From Actinomadura luzonensis (GTDB taxonomy: Bacteria > Actinomycetota > Actinomycetes > Streptosporangiales > Streptosporangiaceae): a stretch of DNA of 64,000 nt. A program made the translations under genes and the position numbers. The notes beneath the pieces were generated by a model, which was not told where the DNA came from, did not search any database, and saw nothing but the letters and a program-made list of their open reading frames with translations. This document shows, one piece after another, positions 1 through 7,851 of this stretch. Where the stretch lies: positions 310,001-374,000 of the forward strand of contig NZ_JAKRKC020000001.1 in the NCBI RefSeq assembly GCF_022664455.2, given 5' to 3'. The first letter of the stretch is position 1; each line of letters starts with the position of its first letter.

Positions 1-100
1 GTCCGACTACTACCTGATCTCGGACAGGTCATCGTGGGCGGTCGAAGATCCGATATAGAACGGTTATCCGCTTATATCGCCCTTATCCCGCTAAGTGTCG
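1..100. other. Left-edge intergenic stretch with inverted repeats
   Basis: No gene is supported here. Two inverted repeats are visible: GTCCGA/TCGGAC at 1-6 and 20-25, and CGATATA (51-57) with TATATCG (73-79), the latter enclosing a small CGG-TTAT-CCG hairpin. The second lies just past the stop of the reverse-strand sigma gene and could act as its 3' processing or termination structure. It has no T-run, so this is weak. Confidence 0.3.
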
Positions 101-994
101 CTACGACGCCCAGGCCAGCAGCGGCGCCCCCCTCTTCAGCCGTTTCAGCGCCTGCTTCTCCAACTGCCGGATGCGCTCCCGGGTCAGCCCCAGCCGCGCC
201 CCGATCTCCGTGTACGTCTGCACCTCCTGCCCGCTCAGCCCGTACCGCAGCCGGATGATGAACTGCTCGCGCGGCGGCAGCGTCGTGACCACCTGGTGCA
301 GGTCCTCGCTCATCGCGCGGCGCTCGGTCCACTCCTGCACCTGGAGGCCGTCGTCGTCCGCGATCATGTCGCCGATGCGCCCCTCGCCGTGCTCCCCGAC
401 CGGGACGTCCAGGCTGACCATGTCCTGGCCGAGCGCCCGTAACGAGGCGACCTGGGCGAGGCTGCGCTCGGCCGTGCCGGCCAGCTCGGCGTCGGTCGGG
501 TCCCTCCCCAGCTCGGTGGCGAGCTGCCGCTCCACCCTGATCAGCCGCGACAGCTCCTCGGCCACGTGGACCGGCAGCCGCACGGTCCTGCTCTTGTCGT
601 GGATCCCGCGCTCGATGGCCTGCCGGATCCACCACATCCCGTACGTGGAGAACTTGTAACCCTTGCGGTAGTCGAACTTCTCCACCGCCCTGATCAGTCC
701 GAGATTGCCCTCCTGGATGATGTCGAGCAGGGGCAGCCCGCGGAAGGAGTAGCGCCGCGCGGTCGCCACCACCAGCCGCAGGTTTGACCTGATGAGCAGG
801 TCCTTGGCGCGCTGTCCGTCCAGCGCCACGAGTTCGAGCTCCGGCGTCGAGGCGCCGCGCTCGATCAGATGGCCTGCGTACAGTCCTGCCTCGATCCGCC
901 GGGCGAGGTCGACTTCGTCCGCGGCGGAGAGCAAGGGGGTCTTTCCGATCTGCTCCAGGTACATGCCGAGCAGATCAGGCTCTTCGGCCGACAT
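101..994 (-). CDS. Principal-like (group 2) sigma-70 factor
   Basis: RNA polymerase sigma factor of the RpoD/HrdB-related group without region 1.1. In 297 residues there is a region 1.2 (about 7-37, DLLGMYLEQIGKTPLL), region 2 with DIIQEGNLGLIRAVEKFD (about 91-108) and the 2.4 promoter-reading stretch FSTYGMWWIRQAI (115-127), region 3, and region 4 ending in the helix-turn-helix YTEIGARLGLTRERIRQLEK (261-280). All regions are intact, so it should be active. It is not an ECF factor because regions 1.2 and 3 are present. The ATG lies 9 bases after the stop of the STAS gene, so the two are probably co-transcribed. The pairing suggests partner-switch control of this or another sigma factor. The exact regulon cannot be told. 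Confidence 0.93.
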   Translation of the reverse strand: MSAEEPDLLGMYLEQIGKTPLLSAADEVDLARRIEAGLYAGHLIERGASTPELELVALDGQRAKDLLIRSNLRLVVATARRYSFRGLPLLDIIQEGNLGLIRAVEKFDYRKGYKFSTYGMWWIRQAIERGIHDKSRTVRLPVHVAEELSRLIRVERQLATELGRDPTDAELAGTAERSLAQVASLRALGQDMVSLDVPVGEHGEGRIGDMIADDDGLQVQEWTERRAMSEDLHQVVTTLPPREQFIIRLRYGLSGQEVQTYTEIGARLGLTRERIRQLEKQALKRLKRGAPLLAWAS

Positions 995-1003
995 GCCGGG
1001 GCA

Positions 1004-1390
1004 CTACCCGGTAAACGGCGGCGAATGCCCCTCTTCGTTCAGTTCGGCGATGGCCAGCTCCGCTGTGCTGCGGATGTCGAAGAACTTGTCCAGCGCGGTG
1101 ATCGCGAACAGGTGCTTGCACCGGCCGTTGAGCCCCGACAGCAGCAGCCGGCCGCCGGACGCGGTGACCGCCTTGTGCAGGTAGACCAGCACGGACAGGC
1201 CCGAGGAGTCGCACACGCTGACGGCCTGCATGTCGATGACGAGCAGCGGGGGCTGGGTGAGGTCGAGCGCCTTGGTGACGCGGTCACGCACCTCGGCCGC
1301 CGAGCCGAAGTCGAAGTCTCCTGTCAGCCTCGCGATGACGCAGGGTCCCTGGAGCCCGAGGCTTATCGACAGCGCCTGCTCCGAAGTCAC
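1004..1390 (-). CDS. STAS-domain anti-sigma factor antagonist
   Basis: A 128-residue SpoIIAA-like anti-anti-sigma protein. The conserved DSSG phosphorylation loop is at residues 61-64 (VCDSSGLSVLVYLHKAV), with the first Ser the likely kinase target by analogy to SpoIIAA. The STAS beta-alpha core covers most of the chain. I chose the GTG at 1390 because GGTGGAG lies about 6 bases upstream; a GTG at 1426 would add 12 residues but lacks a ribosome site. It sits between a phosphotriesterase-like gene and a sigma factor, all on the reverse strand. Its partner anti-sigma kinase is not adjacent. The MEDS-ATPase protein at 7852-8796 is a conceivable but unproven partner. Confidence 0.88.
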   Translation of the reverse strand: MTSEQALSISLGLQGPCVIARLTGDFDFGSAAEVRDRVTKALDLTQPPLLVIDMQAVSVCDSSGLSVLVYLHKAVTASGGRLLLSGLNGRCKHLFAITALDKFFDIRSTAELAIAELNEEGHSPPFTG

Positions 1391-1431
1391 CCAGCTCCAC
1401 CTACCCGCGTCGCTCTCCCGATCCACATACT

Positions 1432-2409
1432 TTACGAGAAGTAGCGCTTCGGGTTGAACACCAGCATCTGCTCGATCTGGTCGTCGGTCACACCCGAGTC
1501 GAGCAGTGCGGCCAAGACGTCGTCGTGGATGTGATCGTAGCGCCAGTTCGGCGCCATCGCCCGGCGAGTCTCCTCCCAGGCGCCGCCGAAATAGTCCATG
1601 AAGCAGGCGGTGTCGTGGCTGAGCACCATGCGGTCGGCGTAACCGCGCTGGCACAGGGCCGCGATGGTGGCCACGCGCTGCGGCGTCGGGTTGTAGAGGT
1701 CGAGGCCGAACCGGTCCATGCCGAGCGTGGCGCCGGTGTCGGCCAGGCGCATGAGGTAGTCGAGGTCGTTGCTGTCGCCGGCGTGGCCGACCACCACCTT
1801 CGTCAGGTCCACGCCCTCCTTGGCGAACAGGTCGAGCGCGATCAGCCCCGACCGCGCGGCCGCGTTGGTGTGGACGGTGATCGGCGCGCCGGTGCGCACG
1901 TGGGTGCGCGCGACGGCCCTGGCGATGCGCTCGACGCCGGGCGTCAGGCCCTTCTCCTCGACCACGCACTTGAGGAAGGCCGCCTTGACGCCGGTGTCGG
2001 CGATGCCGTCGGTGAGGTCGCGGACGAAGTCGTCCACCATCGGGTCCGGCAGGTCGGGCGACAGGGCGGGGCCGCGGTACTCGTACTGGTGGGGCAGCTC
2101 CTCGAAGGCGTAGATGCCGGTGGCGACGACGATGTGGAGGCCGGGCACCTGCTCGGCGACGCGCTGGATGCGCGGCAGGTAACGGCCGAGGCCCCACACC
2201 GTCGGGTCCACGATCGTGCGCACGCCCTTCGCGGTCAGCGCGTTGAGCTTGGTGACGGCGTCGGCGACCCGTTCCTCCTCGTCCCACCAGGCGCCTTTGC
2301 CGTAGTTGTCGAGGTGTTCGGTGGAGACGACGAAGACGTGCTCGTGCATGAGGGTCTGGCCGAGGTCTTCGACGTCCACGGGGCCGCGGACGGTCTGCAC
2401 GGTGGGCAT
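1432..2409 (-). CDS. Phosphotriesterase-family amidohydrolase
   Basis: A 325-residue binuclear metal hydrolase of the phosphotriesterase / phosphotriesterase-like lactonase family. The metal ligands can be placed: H22 and H24 (HEH), the carboxylated bridging lysine K147 (AAFLKCVV), H180 (ITVHTN), H209 (VVVGHAGD) and D266 (LSHDTA). Family members hydrolyse lactones, phosphate esters or related substrates. The substrate here is not readable from sequence. A good promoter lies upstream at 2442-2470 and the gene leads into the STAS and sigma genes (42-base gap), an unusual association for an enzyme. Confidence 0.9.
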   Translation of the reverse strand: MPTVQTVRGPVDVEDLGQTLMHEHVFVVSTEHLDNYGKGAWWDEEERVADAVTKLNALTAKGVRTIVDPTVWGLGRYLPRIQRVAEQVPGLHIVVATGIYAFEELPHQYEYRGPALSPDLPDPMVDDFVRDLTDGIADTGVKAAFLKCVVEEKGLTPGVERIARAVARTHVRTGAPITVHTNAAARSGLIALDLFAKEGVDLTKVVVGHAGDSNDLDYLMRLADTGATLGMDRFGLDLYNPTPQRVATIAALCQRGYADRMVLSHDTACFMDYFGGAWEETRRAMAPNWRYDHIHDDVLAALLDSGVTDDQIEQMLVFNPKRYFS

Positions 2410-2441
2410 GGCGCCTCCATACCGGCTGGTCGGTTTGCGCC

Positions 2442-2470
2442 AAAGTAGACGTCCGGAAGTCCGGCGTCAA
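2442..2470 (-). promoter_or_regulatory. Promoter of the phosphotriesterase-STAS-sigma operon
   Basis: On the reverse strand TTGACG (2470-2465) and TACTTT (2447-2442) are separated by exactly 17 bases. The -35 overlaps the metG stop codon. The spacer contains the inverted repeat CCGGA-AG-TCCGG (2453-2464), a candidate operator that would occlude polymerase. Confidence 0.6.
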
Positions 2471-3891
2471 TGAGCGGCGCCGGACAGCTTGCGGCGGTAG
2501 AGCGGCGCGGGCGGCCCCAGCCGGTCGCCGGCCACCGCCGCCGCCACCCGCGCCGCCGCGCCGGGCAGGAAGGGCGCCAGCTCGGCGGCGAGGTCGCGGC
2601 AGGCGCGGACGAGCGTGCCGAGCGAGCGCTCCCGCGCCGCGCCGGCCTGCCGCCAGGGCTGCTCGCGGTCGACGTACCGGTTGGCCTCCTCGACGATCGT
2701 CCACACGGCCGCGGCGGCGCGGCGGAAGTCGAAGTCCGCGAGGGCCGCGTGCACCTCGCCCGGCACCGCGCCGGACACCCCGGCCAGGGCGTCGCCGTCC
2801 GGGACGTGCCCGTCGAGGAACCGGCACACCATCGTCACCACCCGGTTGACCAGGTTGCCGAGGCCGTTGGCCAGGTCCTCGTCGTGCCGGGCGGCCAGGC
2901 GGCGCTCGGTGAAGTCGGCGTCGCCCACGCGGGGCACCTCGCGCAGCAGCCACCAGCGCACCGCGTCCGTCCCGTACGCCGCCACGAGCGCCACCGGGTC
3001 CACCGCCCCGTCCGCCGACTTGCTGATCTTGCGGCCGTCCACCGTGAGGTAGTCGTGCACGAGGAGGTCCGTCGGCAGCGGCAGCCCGGCCGACAGCAGC
3101 ATCGCCGGCCAGTACACCGCGTGGAACCTGATCACGCCCTTGCCCATGAGGTGCGCCTTGCGCGGCTCGCGCACCCACCAGCGCTCGTACTCGGCGCCCT
3201 CCAGGGCGGTGACGTAGTTGGCGAGCGCGTCCCACCACACGTAGATCACCTGGCCGGGGTCGCCGGGCACCGGGATGCCCCAGCCGCGGGCGCGGGCGGC
3301 CGAGCGCGAGACGCTGATGTCGGCGAGGCCCGCCTCGACGAACGCCAGCACCTCGTTGCGCCGCGCGGCCGGCTCGACGCGCAGCCGCCCGCCGCGGATC
3401 AGCTCGGCGAGGGCGTCCTGGTAGCGGGAGAGCCGGAAGAACCAGTTCTCCTCCGACACCTCCTGCAGCGGCTCCCGGTGGCCGTCGGGGCAGGGGCCCT
3501 CCGGGTAGAACTGCTCGCAGCCGACGCAGTAGAGCCCGTCGTAGTGCCGCCGGTAGAGGTCGTGCCCGACGGCCCGCCAGATCCGCTCCACGCCCGGCCG
3601 GTGGCCGGGATGGCCGCTGGTGCGGACGAACGCGTCGAACGACAGCGCGAGCGGGCCGCGCAGCCCCTCGAACGCGGCGGCGTTGCGGTCGACCAGCTCG
3701 CGCACCGGCACGCCCTCGGCCTCGGCGGCCAGCACGTTCTTCAGCGAGTTGTCGTCGGTGCCGGTCTGGAAGCGCACCGGCTCGCCGCGCCGCCGGTGGT
3801 GCCTGGCCAGCACGTCGGCCTGCACCAGTTCGAGGGCGTGCCCCAGGTGGGGGCGGGCGTTGACGTAGGGGATGGTGGTCGTGATGTACAT
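2467..3891 (-). CDS. metG: Methionyl-tRNA synthetase
   Basis: Charges tRNA-Met with methionine in the cytosol (class I synthetase). The 474-residue chain has the HIGH-type motif HLGH (15-18), a connective-peptide zinc knuckle with C122, C125, C134 and H138, and KISKS (288-292), followed by the helical anticodon-binding domain. There is no C-terminal tRNA-binding (EMAP-like) extension, so it is a short form. The genome may carry another copy, which cannot be seen from here. The ATG at 3891 is preceded by GGGAGG at good spacing. The 115-base leader has features of amino-acid-responsive control (see 3892-4020). Confidence 0.95.
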   Translation of the reverse strand: MYITTTIPYVNARPHLGHALELVQADVLARHHRRRGEPVRFQTGTDDNSLKNVLAAEAEGVPVRELVDRNAAAFEGLRGPLALSFDAFVRTSGHPGHRPGVERIWRAVGHDLYRRHYDGLYCVGCEQFYPEGPCPDGHREPLQEVSEENWFFRLSRYQDALAELIRGGRLRVEPAARRNEVLAFVEAGLADISVSRSAARARGWGIPVPGDPGQVIYVWWDALANYVTALEGAEYERWWVREPRKAHLMGKGVIRFHAVYWPAMLLSAGLPLPTDLLVHDYLTVDGRKISKSADGAVDPVALVAAYGTDAVRWWLLREVPRVGDADFTERRLAARHDEDLANGLGNLVNRVVTMVCRFLDGHVPDGDALAGVSGAVPGEVHAALADFDFRRAAAAVWTIVEEANRYVDREQPWRQAGAARERSLGTLVRACRDLAAELAPFLPGAAARVAAAVAGDRLGPPAPLYRRKLSGAAH

Positions 3892-4020
3892 CGGGTGCCT
3901 CCCGTGGGGCCCCGGACACGACGAGAGGCCCCGGTTCGCAGGGCCTCAACGTGGACGTCGCCGGTGAACCCCGCTAGGGGGCCATCATCACCGGTGCGTA
4001 CGTCATGCACCCATGCTAGC
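3892..4020 (-). promoter_or_regulatory. metG leader with alternative hairpins sequestering the ribosome site
   Basis: On the reverse strand a -10-like TAGCAT lies 6 bases before a 10-codon ORF (4006-3974). Hairpin A pairs CCGGTGA (3994-3988) with TCACCGG (3967-3961) and encloses CCCC-TAGC-GGGG. Hairpin B pairs GAGGCCC (3947-3941) with GGGCCTC (3931-3925). Hairpin C pairs CCTCTCGT (3928-3921) with ACGGGAGG (3905-3898) and would bury the metG Shine-Dalgarno GGGAGG. B and C share bases 3925-3928, so they are mutually exclusive. This is the architecture of a leader-peptide switch. The regulation itself is inferred. Confidence 0.55.
3974..4006 (-). CDS. Putative metG leader peptide MTYAPVMMAP
   Basis: An 11-codon ORF (ATG to TAG) encoding MTYAPVMMAP, with consecutive methionine codons at positions 7-8. 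Besides the start these are the only Met codons, and they sit on the 5' arm of hairpin A, where ribosome stalling would change folding downstream. No Shine-Dalgarno is visible, but TAGCAT six bases upstream would place the transcript start at the ATG (leaderless). Translation is unproven. Confidence 0.5.
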   Translation of the reverse strand: MTYAPVMMAP

Positions 4021-4039
4021 CGCGCAGCCCCCGGCCGGG

Positions 4040-4060
4040 CGAGGCGATAAACCCGCCTCG
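4040..4060 (-). terminator. Hairpin after the APC permease gene
   Basis: A perfect 7-bp stem CGAGGCG/CGCCTCG with a 7-base loop lies just past the stop of the permease and before the metG leader. There is no T-tract, as is usual for high-GC actinomycetes, so termination strength is uncertain. Confidence 0.45.
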
Positions 4061-4068
4061 AACCCGCC

Positions 4069-5322
4069 TCAGCGCGGCGCGGGCCGGTGCCGCGCCAGCC
4101 AGGCGACGACCCCCACCGCGAACACCGCCAGCCCGGCCACCACGGACGCGAGCGGCAGCGTGGCCGCCAGCACCAGGCACAGCGCCAGCCCCAGCACCGG
4201 CACGACCTTCGGCGGCGCGCCCTCGGCGCGGCTCAGCGTGTACGCGCTGGCGTTGGCGAGCGCGTAGTAGACCAGCACCCCGAACGAGGAGAACCCGATC
4301 GCGCCGCGCAGGTCGGCCACCAGCAGCAGCACGACCACGGCCGCGCCCACCGCCAGCTCGGCCCGCCTCGGCACCTGCCGGACCGGGTCGACCGCGGCCA
4401 GCACGCCCGGCAGGTCGCGCTCGCGGGCCATGGCCAGCACCGTGCGCGAGACGCCGAGCAGCAGCGCCAGCAGCGCCCCGAGCGCCGCCACCGCGGCCCC
4501 CGTCTGCACGACCGGCACCAGCCAGGCGGCGCCCGCCCGCCGGACCAGGTCGGCCAGCGGCGCGGCGGACCTGGCCAGCGGCCCGTCGCCGAGCACGCGC
4601 AGCGCCGCGAAGGCGACCAGCGCGTAGACGACGAGGGTGACGCCGAGCGCGACGGTGACGGCCCTCGGGATGGTGCGGGCCGGGTCGCGGACCTCCTCGC
4701 CGAGCGTCGCGATGCGGGCGTAGCCGGCGAAGGCGAAGAAGAGCAGGCCGCCACCCTGGAGCACGCCCCGCAGGTCGAAGCCCGGCGGCTCGGTGAGCGG
4801 GGCGTAGGCGACCCAGGACTCGGTGACGCCGCTGGTCAGGCCCGCGACGACCACGGCGGCCAGGACCGCCAGCACGAACGCCACCAGCACCCGCGCCACC
4901 CCGGCCGAGCGCTGCACGCCGTACAGGTTGAGCACGGTCAGGGCCACGACCGCGCCGATCGCCAGCGGCCGGGCCAGGGCGGGGGCCGCGTACGCGCCGA
5001 AGGTGAGCGCCATCGCGGCGCAGGAGGCCGTCTTGCCGACCGTGAAGCCCCAGCCCGCGAGGTAGCCCCACAGGTGGCCGAGCCGCCGCCGGCCGTAGAC
5101 GTAGGTGCCGCCGGACTCGGGGTAGAGCGCGGCCAGGCGGGCGGAGGACGTGGCGTTGCAGTAGGCGACCACGGCGGCGAGCGCGAGGGAGAGCGGCAGC
5201 CACGGCCCGGCGGCCGCCGCGGCCGGGGCGAAGGCGGCGAAGACGCCCGCGCCGATCATCGCGCTCAGCCCCACGACGACCGCGTCGGCGGTGCCGAGCC
5301 GCCGCGCCAGCTCTTCGGGCAT
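4069..5322 (-). CDS. APC-family amino acid permease
   Basis: A polytopic inner-membrane transporter of the amino acid-polyamine-organocation family, 417 residues with about 12 hydrophobic segments. The family helix 1 signature is at the start (VVVGLSAMIGAGVFAAFAPA), and the ESGGTYVYGRRRLG stretch of helices 2-3 is recognisable. The substrate is unknown; proximity to metG does not prove methionine. The ATG at 5322 has GGAGGTGAGGAGG upstream. The same reading frame continues open beyond 5322, but only because of GC bias. Confidence 0.88.
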   Translation of the reverse strand: MPEELARRLGTADAVVVGLSAMIGAGVFAAFAPAAAAAGPWLPLSLALAAVVAYCNATSSARLAALYPESGGTYVYGRRRLGHLWGYLAGWGFTVGKTASCAAMALTFGAYAAPALARPLAIGAVVALTVLNLYGVQRSAGVARVLVAFVLAVLAAVVVAGLTSGVTESWVAYAPLTEPPGFDLRGVLQGGGLLFFAFAGYARIATLGEEVRDPARTIPRAVTVALGVTLVVYALVAFAALRVLGDGPLARSAAPLADLVRRAGAAWLVPVVQTGAAVAALGALLALLLGVSRTVLAMARERDLPGVLAAVDPVRQVPRRAELAVGAAVVVLLLVADLRGAIGFSSFGVLVYYALANASAYTLSRAEGAPPKVVPVLGLALCLVLAATLPLASVVAGLAVFAVGVVAWLARHRPAPR

Positions 5323-5415
5323 GCCCGCCTCCTCACCTCCGGCTGATCCGCGGGCACCACTCTGCCGTATCGGGCCGACAGAACGCGGCCGGGAGGCGTC
5401 CGCCAGATGGACCGG

Positions 5416-5457
5416 AAGGGTCAGGCTCGGAAGGGTCAGGCTCGCAAGGGTCAGGCG
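5416..5457. repeat. 15-bp tandem repeat across the 3' end of the universal stress gene
   Basis: Two full and one partial copies of AAGGGTCAGGCTCGG (5416-5430, 5431-5445, 5446-5457). The reverse strand of each unit contains TGA in a CCTGACCCTT context, so the stop codon of the universal stress protein at 5451-5453 has been duplicated with its flanks. Confidence 0.8.
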
Positions 5458-5909
5458 TCGCCCTGCGGGGCGGGGACCACCAGGACCGGGCGGCGCGCGT
5501 GGTGGAGGACGCGGTCGGAGGTGCTGCCCAGCAGCAGCGAGCGCACCCCGCCGAGCCCGCGGGTGCCGGTCACGATGAGCGTGGCGCCGAGCTCGTCGGC
5601 CACATCCACGATCGTCGCCCACACGGCCACCGCGTCGGACTCGCACCGCGGCGTGGCCTCAAGACCGGCCTGTCTGGCCAGGTCGGCGCCCCGCTGCGCC
5701 AGCTCGCTCATCGCCTGCCCGATCGCCTCGTCGCCGGCCCCGTCGCCGTCGATGGTCAGCATGAGGCCCGCCGACGCCCGGGCCGAGCTCATCGCCAGCC
5801 GCTCCCACACCGTCAGCACGACGGCCCGCTCGCCCTTGAACATCTGGCCGGCGAAGGCGATGGCGGCCTTGGCGTCGTCGGAGCCGTCGTACGCAATCAG
5901 GATCGTCAT
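5451..5909 (-). CDS. Universal stress protein (UspA family)
   Basis: A single-domain 152-residue Usp with the Rossmann-like fold: an N-terminal beta strand MTILIAYDGSDDA and the ATP-binding signature GTRGLGGVRSLLLGSTSDRV near residues 119-138 (G-2X-G-9X-G-S/T). It is therefore of the ATP-binding class, implicated in dormancy or stress responses in actinobacteria. It lies 28 bases downstream of the DUF998 gene on the same strand and may be co-transcribed with it. Confidence 0.92.
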   Translation of the reverse strand: MTILIAYDGSDDAKAAIAFAGQMFKGERAVVLTVWERLAMSSARASAGLMLTIDGDGAGDEAIGQAMSELAQRGADLARQAGLEATPRCESDAVAVWATIVDVADELGATLIVTGTRGLGGVRSLLLGSTSDRVLHHARRPVLVVPAPQGDA

Positions 5910-5937
5910 GCCAGCACTCTTTCCCTGCCTGCGGCTT

Positions 5938-6570
5938 TCACGCCTGGCGGACTGCCGGGCGGGCGGCCAGGGCGCGTCCCGCCACCGGCCGCAGCAGCGA
6001 CATCCCGGCCAGCGCCAGCACCCCCAGCTCGGTCACCACGACGGTCCGCTGGATGAGCCCGGCGGGGATGTCGTCGTTGGTGAGCGGGATGCCGAACATG
6101 CGCACCACGTACGGGACCACGACCAGCACCAGCGCCCCGAGCGCCACCAGGCACAGCACCCGCACCGCGCGGGCGTACCTGATCCTGGCCCTGGCCAGCA
6201 GCAGCCCCGCCACCGGCATCATCAGGAAGGCGGCGAAGGCGGCGTAGCGGTGGATGCCGCCCGACAACGACAACGGCACGCCCGGCCGGTCGGTGGGGAA
6301 GGCCCCGATGAGGAACATGCTCGCGCCCCACGCCAGCAGCAGCCCCACGACCCACCGGTTGCCCCCGGCCCGGCGCATCGCCTCCGCGATGAGCGTCGAG
6401 CCCACCGCGAACAGGGTCAGCGAGGCCGGCAGCAGCCAGCCGGACTGCTGGAAGGCGTACTCGCTGATCACGGTGTGCATCGGGTCGAGCCCCGCCTCGG
6501 CGTGCAGGGTGAGCATGGCGCCGGTCCCGGCGCCGACGGTCGCGAATCCACTGACGAGCAATCCCTTCAT
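5938..6570 (-). CDS. DUF998 integral membrane protein
   Basis: A 210-residue membrane protein with about six hydrophobic segments, matching the DUF998 pattern: the N-terminal helix is followed by the loop DPMHTVISEYAF, and the middle has the FPTDRPG...GGIHRYAA motif. Its function is unknown; relatives occur across actinobacteria. Only a weak AAGAGG lies close to the ATG, so the start is slightly uncertain. Confidence 0.8.
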   Translation of the reverse strand: MKGLLVSGFATVGAGTGAMLTLHAEAGLDPMHTVISEYAFQQSGWLLPASLTLFAVGSTLIAEAMRRAGGNRWVVGLLLAWGASMFLIGAFPTDRPGVPLSLSGGIHRYAAFAAFLMMPVAGLLLARARIRYARAVRVLCLVALGALVLVVVPYVVRMFGIPLTNDDIPAGLIQRTVVVTELGVLALAGMSLLRPVAGRALAARPAVRQA

Positions 6571-6844
6571 GCCTCTTAAGCTCGTGGAACGCGGCTTCCC
6601 GGAGTATCGGAGATCGGCCCGAAGCGGCCCTGAAGCTCCCCCTAGTACTTAAGTCTCGACATATCGGGATCAGGCGTACTGACCTGGGAGAAGAGGACCC
6701 TGGGTAGGGTTGCCCCCCTCAGGGTGGGCAGGGTTCGCCCTGATTTGACTTAGAGCGCACTCCAAGGCCCAAGCTGGATCCACAGCACTCACCCGGGACC
6801 TCGGCGTCCTGGACGAACAAGATCGACGCCTACAGGGGGATGGC
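6571..6844. other. Divergent intergenic region upstream of DUF998 and aldo/keto reductase genes
   Basis: No gene is seen in these 274 bases. It holds a CAGGG-TTCG-CCCTG hairpin (6729-6742) followed by ATTT, and the MerR-type promoter described at 6745-6775. G-rich direct repeats resembling AGGGT(T/G)(G/C) precede the hairpin. Confidence 0.5.
6745..6775 (+). promoter_or_regulatory. MerR-family-type promoter and operator
   Basis: TTGACT (6745-6750) overlaps the imperfect palindrome CTTAGAGCGCACTCCAAG (6749-6766), whose half-sites CTTAGAG and CTTGGAG (reverse strand) match 6 of 7. A dyad starting at the -35 inside an over-long spacer is the hallmark of MerR-activated promoters, often found before aldo/keto reductase genes. 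The -10 at about 6770 is poor, consistent with activator dependence. No merR gene lies in this window. Confidence 0.6.
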
Positions 6845-7819
6845 ATGAACAAGCGCACTCTCGGCACCGGCGGACCGGAGGTCTCCGAGCTCGGCCTCGG
6901 CTGCATGGGCATGTCCGAGTTCTACGGCCCGGCCGACGAGAAGGAGTCGATCGCGGTCATCCACCGCGCGCTCGACCTCGGCATCGACTTCCTGGACACG
7001 GCCGACATGTACGGCAGGGGCGCCAACGAGGAGCTGGTCGGCCGCGCCATCAGGGACCGGCGGGACGAGGTCGTGCTGGCCACCAAGTTCGGCGTGCGGC
7101 GCGAGGGCGCCTCCCGCTCCATCGAGAACAGCCCCGACTACATCCGCTCCGCCTGCGACGCCTCGCTGCGCCGCCTCGGCGTGGACCACATCGACCTCTA
7201 CTACATGCACCGCCGCAACCCGGACGTGCCCATCGAGGAGTCGGTCGGGGCCATGGCCGACCTCGTCCGGGCGGGCAAGGTGCGCCACCTCGGCCTGTCG
7301 GAGGTGAGCGCGGAGACGCTGCGCGCGGCGGCCGCCGTGCACCCGATCGCGGCGCTGCAGAGCGAGTACTCGCTGTTCACGCGGGGCCTGGAGGCGGAGA
7401 TCCTGCCGGCGGCCCGCGAGCTCGGCATCGCGCTGGTGGCGTACTCGCCGATCAGCAGGGGCCTGCTCACCGGCGCGATGCCGGTCGCCGACGAGCTGCC
7501 GGCCGACGACTTCCGCCGCCACTTCCCGCGCCTGTCGGGCGAGAACGCCGAGCACAACGCCCGGCTGGTGGCCGAGGTCAAGCGCGTCGCCGACGCGGCC
7601 GGCATCACGGTGGCGCAGCTCGCGCTGGCCTGGGTGCTCGCCCAGGGCGAGGACGTCGTGCCGATCCCCGGCACCAAGCGCCTGGCGTACCTGGAGGAGA
7701 ACGCGGCGGCGGCCGACGTCACGCTCACCGCCGAGCAGCTCGCCGCGCTGGCCGCGGCCGTGCCCGCGGACGCGGTGGCCGGTCAGCGCTACCCCAGCAT
7801 GGCGGAGGTCGAGCGCTGA
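6845..7819 (+). CDS. Aldo/keto reductase
   Basis: An NADPH-dependent (beta/alpha)8-barrel oxidoreductase of 324 residues, subgroup of the general AKR/YajO-like actinobacterial enzymes. The catalytic tetrad is present: Asp in FLDTADMYG, Tyr of the same motif, Lys in LATKFG, and His in YYMHRRNP. The C-terminal cofactor motif [15 protein letters not shown] is intact. The physiological carbonyl substrate is unknown. AGGGGGA precedes the ATG. The MerR-like promoter upstream suggests induction by reactive electrophiles or quinones (inference). Confidence 0.93.
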   Translation: MNKRTLGTGGPEVSELGLGCMGMSEFYGPADEKESIAVIHRALDLGIDFLDTADMYGRGANEELVGRAIRDRRDEVVLATKFGVRREGASRSIENSPDYIRSACDASLRRLGVDHIDLYYMHRRNPDVPIEESVGAMADLVRAGKVRHLGLSEVSAETLRAAAAVHPIAALQSEYSLFTRGLEAEILPAARELGIALVAYSPISRGLLTGAMPVADELPADDFRRHFPRLSGENAEHNARLVAEVKRVADAAGITVAQLALAWVLAQGEDVVPIPGTKRLAYLEENAAAADVTLTAEQLAALAAAVPADAVAGQRYPSMAEVER

Positions 7820-7851
7820 CCCGCGGCTCGCGGGGAGCTGGTCGAGCGCGG

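Noticed and set aside
1004..3949. 981-codon open frame on the reverse strand
   Set aside because: Only the last 128 codons (the STAS protein) are sensible; the rest is Arg/Ala/Gly-rich readthrough opposite phase of the phosphotriesterase and metG genes.
3892..4020. T-box riboswitch for metG
   Set aside because: No conserved T-box sequence or specifier-loop layout is visible; leader-peptide features fit better.
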